Positions 42,612-53,030 of a stretch of DNA of 64,000 nt are shown piece after piece. Position 1 is the stretch's first letter, and the number at the start of each line of letters is the position of its first letter. The stretch comes from Bacteroidota bacterium (lineage in GTDB: Bacteria; Bacteroidota; Ignavibacteria; Ignavibacteriales; Melioribacteraceae). The stretch is from positions 496,001 through 560,000 of the forward strand of contig JAEWUC010000005.1 in the NCBI GenBank assembly GCA_023397505.1, written 5' to 3'. A model generated the notes under the pieces. That model had not been told where the DNA came from. It ran no database searches and saw only the letters and a program-made list of their open reading frames with translations. A program made the position numbers and the translations under genes.

Positions 42612-44321
42612 TTACTTGAGTTCATCATAAATTTTATCGTTGCCTGTATATTCAAACCAATCGAAACTTGCTGTATTTTCGCTCGGCTTGCCAAGAGATG
42701 TTGCATACATTGCATAAACGCTGCCCACAAAAGCCCATGCTTTTTTAACGCTTAAAATTGTCGCATCAACTTTATCCTTCAGCAATTTCCAATCGCCAGG
42801 TTTTTCGGCATAATAAAACGAAAAATCTTTTCCTTCCACCTGTATTTTTAATTGAAGTTCCCCGCTTTCATTGCCGAGCTTTTGAGAAGTAATTAGCTCC
42901 ATGTTGTTTGATTCTTTTTTATTACTTGCTTTGTATAGTTGAACGATATTATCGTTTCCGGCTTTCGATTTACACAAATAATAAAAATGTCCTTCGTCGT
43001 GGAAAACAATCAAACCCGATTTTTCATTCTCCGCTTTCGGATCAAACCGCATAGATAAACTTGCTGAAGCATGCTGATGCTGCTGTCTTCTGCCTATAAA
43101 ACTTGGATTTAAAGTACCGGAAACTGTTTCGGGTCTAAGCTTCATTTTTAATGAACCTTTTTCGTCGGAAAGCGAATACCATTTTTCGTGCGGAGTGCGT
43201 AAGTAAATCCAATAGAAAGGCAACGATTCTGAATCGAAATTTTCTTTTAATGTAAAATTACCGTTAAGAGGTATTTCAAGTTTTTCTTTGGGTGAAATAG
43301 GAACAGGGTATGAATACTGTACTTCTTCAAAATCAGGATTGATGATTGGCCAGCCGTCTTCTGTCCATTTAACAGGCGCCATAAAAGTTTCCCTGCCCGT
43401 ATTGTAAAAATTTTCTTCGAAAGGTTCATAAGGTCTGCACGCTAAGAAAATAGCCCACCAGTCACCTCTATCGGTTTCAACAAAAGCTGCATGACCCGTG
43501 CATGTAACAGGATTTTTTCTTTTAGGATCAAGATGGCGCTGAGTTAGTATCGGATTTTTTTCCCAAGCAACATAAGGTCCATCAACATTTTTACTTCTGA
43601 AAACTACCTGTGAATGGTCTTCTGCTGTGCCGCCTTCTGCTGGAATTAAATAATAAAATCCGCCACGTTTATAGATGTGCGGTCCTTCAATCCAAATAGG
43701 TTTCTTCGAAAAATCCGCGCCGCCGTTGACAAGAATTTTATTTTCACCTACGACTTTCAAATTTTTGTAATCAAATTCATACATCCTGATAGTCCTGTGT
43801 CCATCGTATTGCGGTTTATTGTCGGGAGCATCGCTGTTGTAAAGCAAATATGCTTTATCGTCGTCGTCAAAAAATATTGAAGGATCAATACCGTTTACCT
43901 GCGGCAGCCATGTTGGATTAGACCACGGGCCTGCTGGATTTGTAGCGGTAACAACAAAATTTCCACCGCCGTCAACAAGCGTGCATGTTACATAAAATAT
44001 TCCTTTGTGATACTTGATCGCTGGCGCAAATATAGCGCGCGAAACGCCGAAGCCGTCAAGGTTCAATTGTTCGGGACGATCTAGAACATGACCGATCTGC
44101 CGCCAGCTTACCAAATCTTTGCTATGAAAAATCGGTATACCTGGGAAATATGCAAATGTTGAATTTATCAGATAATAATCACTGCCGACTTTTACCAAAC
44201 TCGGATCAGGATAAAACCCGGCAAGAATAGGATTATAAAATTTTCCTTCAGGCTGGGCTGTTAAGTTGACGGATGATATCATAAACAGTAGTGTAAAAAA
44301 CATAATTAATTTCTTTTTCAT
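42612..44321 (-). CDS. GH43 beta-xylosidase/arabinofuranosidase, secreted
   Basis: 569 residues. Signal peptide (KKKLIMFFTLLFMISSVNLT AQ); five-bladed propeller with the three carboxylates of the family in NPILAGFYPDPSLV (Asp base), NGIDPSIFFDDDDKAYL (Asp) and PIWIEGPHIYKRGGFYY (Glu acid). Residues from about 350 form the C-terminal beta-sandwich common in GH43 xylosidases (NGNFTLKENFDSESLPFYWI, GRRQQHQHASASLSMRF). It would release xylose or arabinose from xylo-oligosaccharides outside the inner membrane. TAGGATAC stands before the ATG. Confidence 0.92.
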   Translation of the reverse strand: MKKKLIMFFTLLFMISSVNLTAQPEGKFYNPILAGFYPDPSLVKVGSDYYLINSTFAYFPGIPIFHSKDLVSWRQIGHVLDRPEQLNLDGFGVSRAIFAPAIKYHKGIFYVTCTLVDGGGNFVVTATNPAGPWSNPTWLPQVNGIDPSIFFDDDDKAYLLYNSDAPDNKPQYDGHRTIRMYEFDYKNLKVVGENKILVNGGADFSKKPIWIEGPHIYKRGGFYYLIPAEGGTAEDHSQVVFRSKNVDGPYVAWEKNPILTQRHLDPKRKNPVTCTGHAAFVETDRGDWWAIFLACRPYEPFEENFYNTGRETFMAPVKWTEDGWPIINPDFEEVQYSYPVPISPKEKLEIPLNGNFTLKENFDSESLPFYWIYLRTPHEKWYSLSDEKGSLKMKLRPETVSGTLNPSFIGRRQQHQHASASLSMRFDPKAENEKSGLIVFHDEGHFYYLCKSKAGNDNIVQLYKASNKKESNNMELITSQKLGNESGELQLKIQVEGKDFSFYYAEKPGDWKLLKDKVDATILSVKKAWAFVGSVYAMYATSLGKPSENTASFDWFEYTGNDKIYDELK

Positions 44322-44345
44322 TTTAGTATCCTATTTTGTTTGTAG

Positions 44346-45704
44346 CTATTCTGAAAAATATTTTTCTGCAAAATTTAAAAATGTCTCCCAATTGGGGGCG
44401 TTTGTATGTCCACCACTATGCTGGCGGAATGCTATATCACCATCAATCAAAGTTGTTTCAATCGGAGGAAACTCCGTAATATCCAAATCTTTTTTACCGA
44501 GAAGTTTGTAAACCGGTCCCGCATGAACTGCGGCAAGGAACATTCCTTTTGCATCAACCCACTGCCCTTCTACAGCCGGTGAACCGACACCTATAAAAAC
44601 AGGGCGTGGAGCGCATAGAGCAATTAACTGATGTGAATCAACAGGTAGGTCATTCGGTGTAAGCGGACCTGCATACTTAATATAATTCCCTGCCATCCAA
44701 TGATACTCGTGCGATGATGCAATATTTTCTACCTGCTCACCTAAAATGCGGCGGTGAATTTTAGCACCCGCAGCACCCGAAGAACCTACAAAAGCAATTG
44801 CAAATCTTTCATCGTACGCCATTGTAACAATTGTTGCTTTGCCGTAACGCGATAAACCTTCTATGCCAACTTTTTTCGCATCTACTGATTTATCTGTTTC
44901 AAAATAATCAAGACATTTGCTTGCCGCCCAAGCCCATGCACGCAGCGCGCCCCAATCATCAACTTTACGCGGCATACCTTTATTGCATAAACCTATTATT
45001 CCGGCTGTTAATCCTGCACCGTTATCTTCCTGCACACTTGTTGGAACTAGAACAGCGAATCCTAAACCCTTCTTTAAAATTTGTTCTTTCCATTTATCAA
45101 AATCCGGCGGAAGTTTTGAAACGTCAAAATTTTTGAATTTACTGAAATCGAAACCGAACTCAAGAATAACCGGAACCGGTCCTTTTGCATTTGCCGGTGT
45201 GAATAACAAGAGCTGTATTTCAACTTTAATGTGCGGATAAGAAGAGTTATCAACATGTCCGATTAATTCTTTTGCTATTACAGGGATACCGCGTATAGTA
45301 TCATTTTTGGTTTTCACAATTTCCCATTTTACAGGAGGTGTGTTCGCGGGCATTCTTCCGTAAACTTCTCTGTCAAAATCCTCAAAAATTTCTTTGCGGC
45401 GTTTAATCCAATCTTCAGCGGTTTTCACTTTTTCGCCGTTATTAAACATAAGGGGATCCGGCAAAGAAGTATAAGGTGAAGCTTTGGATTCATCGATGTT
45501 TGCAAAATTCGGCGCCGAAGGATCACCTGATGGACCCGGACGTAACGAATCAATTCCTAGCAGTTTCATCAATCTTTGATGATCTTCTTCCGCCGTTAAT
45601 CGAACGGGAGGTTTCAATTCATTCGATTCCTGTGAAAAAACATTTGCAAACGAAATCAAACCAAAAACAATAGCGACGACAAGAATGAGATTTGTCTTTT
45701 TCAT
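44346..45704 (-). CDS. CE15 glucuronoyl (methyl) esterase
   Basis: 452 residues from the ATG at 45704, chosen because GGGTGT lies before it and the signal peptide KKTNLILVVAIVFGLISFAN begins here. The CE15 core is clear: GVEGLSRYGKATIVTMAYDE (nucleophile Ser about 283), FAIAFVGSSGAAGAKIHRRI, GEQVENIASSHEYHWMAGNY, LIALCAPRPVFIGVG, and the catalytic His in FRQHSGGHTNAPNWETFL. CE15 enzymes cut the ester between lignin and the 4-O-methyl-glucuronate of xylan. It stands between GH115 and GH43 in one operon. Confidence 0.9.
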   Translation of the reverse strand: MKKTNLILVVAIVFGLISFANVFSQESNELKPPVRLTAEEDHQRLMKLLGIDSLRPGPSGDPSAPNFANIDESKASPYTSLPDPLMFNNGEKVKTAEDWIKRRKEIFEDFDREVYGRMPANTPPVKWEIVKTKNDTIRGIPVIAKELIGHVDNSSYPHIKVEIQLLLFTPANAKGPVPVILEFGFDFSKFKNFDVSKLPPDFDKWKEQILKKGLGFAVLVPTSVQEDNGAGLTAGIIGLCNKGMPRKVDDWGALRAWAWAASKCLDYFETDKSVDAKKVGIEGLSRYGKATIVTMAYDERFAIAFVGSSGAAGAKIHRRILGEQVENIASSHEYHWMAGNYIKYAGPLTPNDLPVDSHQLIALCAPRPVFIGVGSPAVEGQWVDAKGMFLAAVHAGPVYKLLGKKDLDITEFPPIETTLIDGDIAFRQHSGGHTNAPNWETFLNFAEKYFSE

Positions 45705-45769
45705 ATAAACACCCATAATAATATCGGTGATCCAAAAACTGATCCACCGGGTTTGTTTTAAAAACGAAT

Positions 45770-48727
45770 TTATTTTTTATTTACCAACGTGCCGTTAAAA
45801 CTCTGCGGCTGACCGAGATAACTCTGCGGACATTTTTTTGTTTCAACAATAAGTTTCTGCAAAACAATTCCAGGATCTACGACCCAGAATTTTACAATGT
45901 GTTCGCCGGGTTTTTCGATCTTGTGCTTTGTTGTATAAGTTCGAATATTGTTCATCACTGCATTATTCCACCAACCAGGATATTTCCAATCCGGAATATT
46001 CTCGCCTTCGTTCATATTAATAATTTGCGGAGTTTCATCATCAACCGAAACTGCGAAACGCATTCCTTCCGTGTAACCGAAATTAAGTGTAGGACACAAG
46101 AAAGTTTTTAATTCCACATCGCCCGGATTAAAAAGATATATTTTGTATTCCAAGTGAGCACTATTTCCTTCAGGAGTTTGAGCTTTTGCAGTAACAGGCA
46201 TCGGCGCAATCGAAGAAGCCGTACGCCCAAGGTTAGGAATTTTTATCCAGGATACTTCTTTATTATCAACAGCATTAAAATAGTTTTCCGCTTCCATCGA
46301 AGCGTAACCGTTGCTTTCAACAAAAATATTCTCGCCGGTAAGTTTGGGATTATCATAATTATTTATTACAACATTAACAGTTATTTCTTTCCCCTCGCTT
46401 CCGTTGATTTTAAGAAATGCTTTACTATTTCCTTTCGGCACTCTATCCCAATCAATACTTACCCAAATTCTTTCCTGCAAATCAATTTTACCTTTAGCCG
46501 CACTAACTTTCAGCCAACCGGCGGATGTTGCGATAGAGTAATCGAAAGAATTTTTTCCGCGATTGAATATTTCAACATAATATGATTGTTTATTAAACGA
46601 ATCGAATTCGGGCAAAAAAGCTTCTGAAGATTCACCCGGTAACCATTTATCGGAACCTTCAACAGCAACGCCCATATCGGCTTTTTCAGGAAGATCAACA
46701 TTGCCGACTGCGGGCATAATATTTTTTTCGGGATTATTCCAGCTTGTATAGCCGATTCGCGGCTGCGACATCATGTGATTCCATTTACCGCCTGCAATAA
46801 CTTTATGATAGAATTCCGAAATTTCGGCATCGCGTTCAAAAAGTTGTTTTGCTTTTTCCGCAAAACTATTTGCAGCAACCCTTCCCTGTTTTGTATATAA
46901 TCTATTCTTTGCAACGGCAACATACATTTCATTTAAGTTTGCGCATGCTTGAACTGGATGAAGAACAAGTTGATAAAAAGCGTCTTTATACTCATCCGAA
47001 ATTTCTTCGTAAATTTTTTCTGCTTTCTCTTCCAACTTTTTATAATCAGCTACAACTGTTTCCGCTTCCCTATAATTAATTAATGAATAGGTGCCCGGTT
47101 CAATAGATTCCGGCTTGCGGCGGGAATTAAATTTTGTGTATCCTTTTAATATAGCTGCAATATCATCGGCATATTTAGTTCCGAATTTTTTCTCGGCCCA
47201 ACTGCGATAATATTCGGGTAAATCTTCTGCATTTATTTTTTCGGGATCCCAAGCATAATCCAAGAAAAATGAAATCGGCAGTTCCATTGGTTTTAAATCG
47301 CCAACGTTTACAACCCAAATCCTATCTGCCCCATACCTGTACGAAAGGTGCATCTGTTCCCAAACTCTTTCTATTTGAGTTGTATTAAGCCATCGATAAC
47401 TGCGCGGACCTCCGACAAAATCGAAGTGATAATAAATACCATATCCTCCCGCTCTTGGTTTGTCGCCAAGGTGAGGAAGTTTACGCACGTTGCCCCAGTT
47501 GTCGTCGCACAAAAGCAATGTAACATCATCCGGTACGCGCATGCCTTTATCGTAATACTCCTGAACTTCTTTGTATAACGCCCATACTTGCGGAATAGTT
47601 GTAACATCTTTTTTTGTAACGTCAGCCAAAATTTCGCGTTGGTCTTCAACAATGGTTTGAAGCAAAGAGACATTCGCGTCGGGACTCATCGCCTCGTCTC
47701 CGTCGCCTCGCATTGCAAGAGTAACAACACTTTCGTAATCACCCATTCTTTCTATACCTTTGCGCCAAAAGTCCTGCAACCCGTCTTTGTTCTTTTCATA
47801 ATTCCATGCACCGCCTTTTCCATAACGCCGCCATTCGTCATGAGCGCGCATCATTGGTTCATGATGCGATGTGCTTATCACAATTCCATATTCATCAGCC
47901 AATCTTGGATTTTCAGGGTCGTCGTCGTAGAAAGCGCTGCCCCACATTGCGGGCCACAAAAAATTTGCTTTCAATCGTAAAAGCAATTCAAAAATATGAA
48001 CATACATTTTACTGTTGAAGCCGCCGAATTTTTCGTTTGTCCACCCGGAAAATGCCGGTGCTTCGTCGTTAATAAAAATTCCGCGGTATTTTACTTTAGG
48101 TTCTCCTTCAATAATTTTTTGAGAAGAAACATAGATTTCTTTTTGTTTTTTTACAGGAACATCAGCCCACCAATACCAAGGTGAAACGCCAATTTGCTTC
48201 GAAATATCGAACATACCGTACATTGTTCCGCGTTTATTACTCCCGGCAATCACTAAAGCGCGTTCAACTCCCGGGTATGGATTTTCAATTACCTGGCGCA
48301 GATAAGAATCCCATTTACCCGCAACTTCATCAACATTAAGTTTTTTCTCTTCGATAAGTTTATCAATAACTTCGCTGTTTCCAATAGTACCGATAATTAC
48401 AATTTCTTTTGCCGAAGGAACTTCATCCAACGAAATTACCGGTTCAGAATCCGTAACCATTTTAATATCATTTTGGAATAATTTTAGAACGCGTATGACA
48501 CCGGGATAATCTTTTGAACTTGCGTACAAAGAAATTGATTTTCCGTTGGATGATAAAACAAAATCTCCGTCCTCATTTTTAGATGATGTTGATGAACTGC
48601 TTTCATTAAACATAGATGACGAAGTGCATGCATAAGATGAAACTGTTAACAATGATGATAAAATCAAAAGAAGAATAATTTGTTTGAACGGAATAATTGT
48701 AAGTGCGTTTTCTTTCCTAATTTTCAT
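45770..48727 (-). CDS. GH115 xylan alpha-1,2-glucuronidase
   Basis: 985 residues from the ATG at 48727 (AGGTGTTACTC before it; the frame continues three codons up to a GTG). The export signal ends near SSYACTSSS, where the Cys could be lipidated. Family 115 blocks: VKYRGIFINDEAPAFSGWTN, LRLKANFLWPAMWGSAFYDD, VTLAMRGDGDEAMSPDANVS and LLLCDDNWGNVRKLP. The C-terminal 350 residues are beta domains typical of GH115. It removes 4-O-methyl-glucuronic acid from xylan main chain and oligomers. That product links this locus to the demethylation set at 36-39 kb. Confidence 0.94.
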   Translation of the reverse strand: MKIRKENALTIIPFKQIILLLILSSLLTVSSYACTSSSMFNESSSSTSSKNEDGDFVLSSNGKSISLYASSKDYPGVIRVLKLFQNDIKMVTDSEPVISLDEVPSAKEIVIIGTIGNSEVIDKLIEEKKLNVDEVAGKWDSYLRQVIENPYPGVERALVIAGSNKRGTMYGMFDISKQIGVSPWYWWADVPVKKQKEIYVSSQKIIEGEPKVKYRGIFINDEAPAFSGWTNEKFGGFNSKMYVHIFELLLRLKANFLWPAMWGSAFYDDDPENPRLADEYGIVISTSHHEPMMRAHDEWRRYGKGGAWNYEKNKDGLQDFWRKGIERMGDYESVVTLAMRGDGDEAMSPDANVSLLQTIVEDQREILADVTKKDVTTIPQVWALYKEVQEYYDKGMRVPDDVTLLLCDDNWGNVRKLPHLGDKPRAGGYGIYYHFDFVGGPRSYRWLNTTQIERVWEQMHLSYRYGADRIWVVNVGDLKPMELPISFFLDYAWDPEKINAEDLPEYYRSWAEKKFGTKYADDIAAILKGYTKFNSRRKPESIEPGTYSLINYREAETVVADYKKLEEKAEKIYEEISDEYKDAFYQLVLHPVQACANLNEMYVAVAKNRLYTKQGRVAANSFAEKAKQLFERDAEISEFYHKVIAGGKWNHMMSQPRIGYTSWNNPEKNIMPAVGNVDLPEKADMGVAVEGSDKWLPGESSEAFLPEFDSFNKQSYYVEIFNRGKNSFDYSIATSAGWLKVSAAKGKIDLQERIWVSIDWDRVPKGNSKAFLKINGSEGKEITVNVVINNYDNPKLTGENIFVESNGYASMEAENYFNAVDNKEVSWIKIPNLGRTASSIAPMPVTAKAQTPEGNSAHLEYKIYLFNPGDVELKTFLCPTLNFGYTEGMRFAVSVDDETPQIINMNEGENIPDWKYPGWWNNAVMNNIRTYTTKHKIEKPGEHIVKFWVVDPGIVLQKLIVETKKCPQSYLGQPQSFNGTLVNKK

Positions 48728-48780
48728 GAGTAACACCTATTATTAAACAAAAAAATTTTCAACATTGCTGTTTAAATTGG

Positions 48781-50046
48781 TTATTCAGAAATATCATATA
48801 CTTTATAGTTGCCGCTTACATGAAGCATACCGAGCATATAAAGAAGTCCGTCGTAATATCTACCTATTCCTGAAGGAACTGGTAATTCCCACAATTGTTC
48901 CACGAACTCTTTCCTATTTTCATTTGTTGATGCCAAAGCAGCAACAGCATTCATCGCAACCAAGCCTGGGTTGTGATCGCTCGTTAGTTTATTTCTCCCA
49001 TCGAGCGAATAACATCCAACATATTCTTTTATTCCTTGCGAGTAGAAAAAATTTAATATTCTGTTTGATTGTTCAACAGCCCATATATCGCGCTCGAACC
49101 ATTGATAATCAACTGCAACGTTCATAGCAACACGCCATGCGTCATATTGAAAATTATCCGTTCCCCCGTTCCATGGGTTGTACGGTGTCCCGTCAAATTT
49201 TGAATAGTCGGGCGATAAACCAGTTACCGGGTGAGCCGCTTTTTTAAAATACTCCCTGCTAGTTTTTGCAGCTTCACACCAAAAGCTATTGTTTTTATCA
49301 GCCCATCTTGCCCACAATTCGTAAAAATGCGGAACATGATATGAAGGATCAGTAAAATCATCTGCTTCGCCGGCCGGTACAAACACAACCATCTTTTCTT
49401 TTTTGTTGAACATGTTTGTAATTACTCTCGGGTCGTCGGATAATTCTGTTTTACCAAGCATGGCATCAAGAATTTTTTGTGCTTCTGCTTTATAATTATA
49501 AATGCCTTCACCGTTACCCCATCTAGCCGAAGCAAAATAAAGTGCCGTAACAATCCATTCTTCCCCGTCGGATGCTGAATTTGAATCTACAATCGAACCG
49601 TCAGCCCTGCACTGCCAGGCAAAGTAACCTTCACGTTGACCGCTTTTGTGCTGCATAAAAGTTTTTGCCCATTTCCATAAACCGTCGAATTCTTTTTTCT
49701 TATTCAATTGTACCGCAATCATCATCCCGTATGAAATACCTTCCGACCGAACATCATTATGAATTATATCAAGAATGTATGCCATATCAGGTTCAACTTC
49801 ATAATAAACTTTCTCGTTCTCATTATTGCCATGAAACAACTGGTTAAACGCAGAATCAATTTTATTCTTTACCTCAATTTCATTCTTTCCTATAAGTTGA
49901 ACAAACAAATTTTGATATTTACCCGTATAATAGGCGCCGTTTTTTTTAGTACCGTTGTTTGTACATGAAGAAAACAATAACCCTGCAGGCATAATAATTA
50001 AGAAAATCAAATGCGTAAATATTTTTTTCATAATATTCATTATCAT
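48781..50046 (-). CDS. GH8 reducing-end exo-oligoxylanase (Rex-like), lipoprotein
   Basis: 421 residues (the ATGs at 50040 and 50031 are equally possible starts). KKIFTHLIFLIIMPAGLLFS is followed by SC, a lipobox. GH8 marks: VRSEGISYGMMIAVQLNKKK (proton donor Glu), FDGLWKWAKTFMQHK, and the base Asp in SNSASDGEEWIVTALYFASA. The sequence ADGSIVDSNSASDGEEWI and the overall length fit the reducing-end xylose-releasing branch rather than endoglucanases. Gene order GH8-GH115-CE15-GH43 suggests one transcript. Confidence 0.9.
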   Translation of the reverse strand: MIMNIMKKIFTHLIFLIIMPAGLLFSSCTNNGTKKNGAYYTGKYQNLFVQLIGKNEIEVKNKIDSAFNQLFHGNNENEKVYYEVEPDMAYILDIIHNDVRSEGISYGMMIAVQLNKKKEFDGLWKWAKTFMQHKSGQREGYFAWQCRADGSIVDSNSASDGEEWIVTALYFASARWGNGEGIYNYKAEAQKILDAMLGKTELSDDPRVITNMFNKKEKMVVFVPAGEADDFTDPSYHVPHFYELWARWADKNNSFWCEAAKTSREYFKKAAHPVTGLSPDYSKFDGTPYNPWNGGTDNFQYDAWRVAMNVAVDYQWFERDIWAVEQSNRILNFFYSQGIKEYVGCYSLDGRNKLTSDHNPGLVAMNAVAALASTNENRKEFVEQLWELPVPSGIGRYYDGLLYMLGMLHVSGNYKVYDISE

Positions 50047-50087
50047 CTCATTATTCTAAGTTTTCCTATTAGAAATTCCTTTCATAA

Positions 50088-50124
50088 ATAGAAGTCCCCG
50101 ACAAGCAAATTTGCCGGGGCTTCC
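50088..50124 (-). terminator. Hairpin between GH10 and GH8 genes
   Basis: GAAGCCCCGGCAAATTTG pairs with its partner around GTCGGGGACTTC. The T-run after it is short, so it may attenuate and not end transcription from the xylanase gene. Confidence 0.55.
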
Positions 50125-50159
50125 ATGTTACTAAAAATATAAATTGTAATTAAAATGAA

Positions 50160-52832
50160 TTATTTCATTAGCATAAGTTTCTTTGTTTGAACAAATCCTC
50201 CTGCTTCAAGTCTGTAGAAGTATATACCGCTCGCTAAATTATGTGCATTGAATGTTACGGTATATTGCCCTGGGGATTGTACATTGTTAACCAATGTTTG
50301 AACAACTCTACCGAGAACATCATAAATTTTTAATGAAACATGGGATTGTTTAGCAACATTATATTTTATGTTTGTTGATGGATTAAACGGATTAGGATAG
50401 TTATTAAACAGTTCAAAGTTTTGCGGCATAGCAAGTTCTTCATCAACGGAGACAACAACAGTGTCAAGATAATCTCTTAGCCAAACCAAGGCAGGTCTTT
50501 CCACGTTATTTGAAGAAATGAGATATGCTTTTTGTTGGTCTCTCCACAAGCCGGGTCTCCAACCCCATAAAGTTATACCTTCAACGCCAGGGTGTTTCCA
50601 CAAAGCCGGGAATATTCGTTTATATTGAGTAAGTTGGATTTGATCTGTTGCTCCGTCAATATCCAATTCGGTAATATGAATTGGAATGCCTGTTGAGGCA
50701 AGAGAATCAAGATTTCTTTTCATAATAGCTACTTCGGCAGTGGTTGTAAATGCATGCCCTTGTTCACCGATTAAATCTATAAGATTTTCCTTCTGAAGTA
50801 ATCTAATAATTTTAAGATATTCGGCGGTGCTTGTTGAACTGTTGATTATGCTGAAATCATTAAGCATTAATTTAGTTTTTGCAGGGAAAATTTCACGAGC
50901 CATTTTGAAAGCGTTTATAACCCAATCCCATCCTGTTGTACCGTTACCGCCTAATGCATTTTTATAATTTGCTCTGACTCTTGTTCCGTCACGTGTTCCG
51001 TCCGGCGGATTATGGCCTAGCAAAGGTTCATTCACAACTTCCAAATAATCAATATCGGGATATTTTTGTGCTACGGCTTCAAACCATTCTCTTATTTCTT
51101 CAAGTTGTTCTTCCGATGTAAGACTATCTATCCATGAGGGTTGTTGAGCGCCCCAAATAAGAACATGAAAATGGAATGGGAAATTATTTTCTTTGGCAAA
51201 ATTATAAGCGGCATCCAAAGCACCCCAATTCATTTGATCGCGAGTTCCTTCTACGCTGCCCCATTTACCTGCATTTTCAGGCGTAACCTTATTCCAATAT
51301 GATTCAAAATTAAATGTCTGCGGAGTGCTGTAAGCGCTTCCAAGAAATTTATCTTGCTTATGAGCTAGAGGCGGACCTTCATAAATTGTTCCGGGATCTT
51401 CAATATTTTCAACTATTTGCAAGTTATCTATATAAATAGTATTTCCAGTGTTACCCGCATAGCTAAAATGAATAGGGCCCCGGATATATATATTATTGTC
51501 GGTTACTGTAAACTGCATAGTAAATTTTTGCCACGTGGTAGTTAGATTAGCGGGACGTATTACACTGTATTCACTATAATCATATTTACCAACTGTAAAA
51601 TTAACCTGAGCTCCCGCTGTTTCTGCTTTAGCCCATATAGAATAGTTATAAATTCCTCCCGGTTTTACGTGAAGACTATCGGCAACTATCTGAATATCCC
51701 ATTGATTTGTTCCGGCACCATTAATAGTAACTTTTAATGCACGGTTTCCATCTTCAACAGTGTCACTTACAACTTGAAATACCGGAGACGAAGTTACACC
51801 TGAAGCGACCTGAATTAACCAGCCTTTTACCTCAGTAGTATCAACAGTGCCAATATCAGAACTCTCAAAACTACCATTTGTTACAATGGGAATAATTATA
51901 TCGCCTTGCAAACCCTTTCCCATTACGGATATTGAATCAGGCGATCCTTCTGCATTGTGCGCTAATATAATAAATCCTGATTGATTGGAAGTATCGACCG
52001 GTGTAAATGTAATATCAAGAATCGAACTGTCTGAAGGTGCAATACTAAATACAGAAGGAGAAAATGTGAACAATGCATTGGTTGATGAAATTGAAGTTAC
52101 CTTAAGCGTGTCAGTTCCCGGATTAGAAATGGTTACACTTTGTTTTTTAGCAACGCCAACAGTATCAATTCCGAAATCAACCGAATTTTTTGAGACGGCA
52201 AAAATACTATTCGTATTTGCTGCCGGTTTTGCTACAAGAGTAATATCATCAGCATACCAAATAGTTTTTGAGCCAGCACCGCCTACATCTCCTGTTCCTG
52301 CACAGTTTATTCCAAAAGCAATATAGATTGTGTCTTTAAATGTTGAACTATTTGGAATATCAACCGTAATATCTTCCCAACTCGTGGAACCCATTTTGCT
52401 GCGAGCCCAAGAACCAATTTGAACACTTGTATTGTTACCAAACTGAGCTGTAGGCATAGTTTGGTATGCTTCAACCACAATAGTTTTATAACCTACATCG
52501 CCCTGTGCAAAGTTGCCCTTAAAAGTGAAAGAGCTATAATCAGCCAGAGTTTTTCCAGCCGGTAAAACATATTTTAGTACAGGCGCTGCATTATAATTGT
52601 TGATTTCAACTTTTAAGACTTTATTCCCACTTGTAACTAAGTCATCAGCAACCGTGGCTTGACAGTCCGTAGCGCCCCAGCCTATGTGAGAGAAAGTATC
52701 ATTGATGTTGTTGCTTTCAAAATCCCATGACAAAGTGTCACTTTGTGCCTGTAAATTGTTGGTCATTAAGATAAATAAAAGTAATGCACAACAATAAATT
52801 GCAAAGTTTATAAATCTGTTTATTTTAGTCAT
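50160..52832 (-). CDS. Multi-domain GH10 endo-xylanase with T9SS sorting domain
   Basis: 890 residues. Order: signal peptide (1-29); a beta-sandwich carbohydrate-binding-like domain (about 30-205, DTLSWDFESNNINDTFSHIG); an SPD2/choice-of-anchor-D type Ig-like domain (about 215-309, SVDFGIDTVGVAKKQSVTIS); a CBM4/22-like domain (about 315-480, NGSFESSDIGTVDTTEVKGW); the GH10 barrel (about 490-800) with YLEVVNEPLLG (acid Glu about 600) and HITELDIDGA (nucleophile about 721); and the T9SS domain (about 810-890, NFELFNNYPNPFNPSTNIKY). It should be displayed on the cell surface and cut xylan first. A GGAGG ribosome site precedes the ATG. Confidence 0.94.
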   Translation of the reverse strand: MTKINRFINFAIYCCALLLFILMTNNLQAQSDTLSWDFESNNINDTFSHIGWGATDCQATVADDLVTSGNKVLKVEINNYNAAPVLKYVLPAGKTLADYSSFTFKGNFAQGDVGYKTIVVEAYQTMPTAQFGNNTSVQIGSWARSKMGSTSWEDITVDIPNSSTFKDTIYIAFGINCAGTGDVGGAGSKTIWYADDITLVAKPAANTNSIFAVSKNSVDFGIDTVGVAKKQSVTISNPGTDTLKVTSISSTNALFTFSPSVFSIAPSDSSILDITFTPVDTSNQSGFIILAHNAEGSPDSISVMGKGLQGDIIIPIVTNGSFESSDIGTVDTTEVKGWLIQVASGVTSSPVFQVVSDTVEDGNRALKVTINGAGTNQWDIQIVADSLHVKPGGIYNYSIWAKAETAGAQVNFTVGKYDYSEYSVIRPANLTTTWQKFTMQFTVTDNNIYIRGPIHFSYAGNTGNTIYIDNLQIVENIEDPGTIYEGPPLAHKQDKFLGSAYSTPQTFNFESYWNKVTPENAGKWGSVEGTRDQMNWGALDAAYNFAKENNFPFHFHVLIWGAQQPSWIDSLTSEEQLEEIREWFEAVAQKYPDIDYLEVVNEPLLGHNPPDGTRDGTRVRANYKNALGGNGTTGWDWVINAFKMAREIFPAKTKLMLNDFSIINSSTSTAEYLKIIRLLQKENLIDLIGEQGHAFTTTAEVAIMKRNLDSLASTGIPIHITELDIDGATDQIQLTQYKRIFPALWKHPGVEGITLWGWRPGLWRDQQKAYLISSNNVERPALVWLRDYLDTVVVSVDEELAMPQNFELFNNYPNPFNPSTNIKYNVAKQSHVSLKIYDVLGRVVQTLVNNVQSPGQYTVTFNAHNLASGIYFYRLEAGGFVQTKKLMLMK

Positions 52833-52947
52833 TGCTACCTCCGGTCTAAATAGTTAGAATTTATTTTCATGATGAACAATATTTAAACAGTCGCTAAGAT
52901 TTATATAAGAAATAAATACTGACTTCTTATTTTATTCACTTTCAATT

Positions 52948-52977
52948 TACATACTGATTAGTATATTTTATAGTCAA
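52948..52977 (-). promoter_or_regulatory. Possible promoter of the GH10 gene
   Basis: On the minus strand TTGACT is followed after 18 bases by TATGTA, a sigma70-like arrangement about 120 bases before the xylanase start. The spacer contains the inverted repeat ATACTGATTAGTAT, which could be an operator. Weak evidence. Confidence 0.35.
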
Positions 52978-53030
52978 ATCGTGTCCTATTATTAATCAAA
53001 ACAAATCTTTATACATTGTTTTACAATTTT

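Noticed and set aside
44831..45240. Overlapping plus-strand frames within the CE15 gene
   Set aside because: They are shadows of the clearly coding minus-strand gene.
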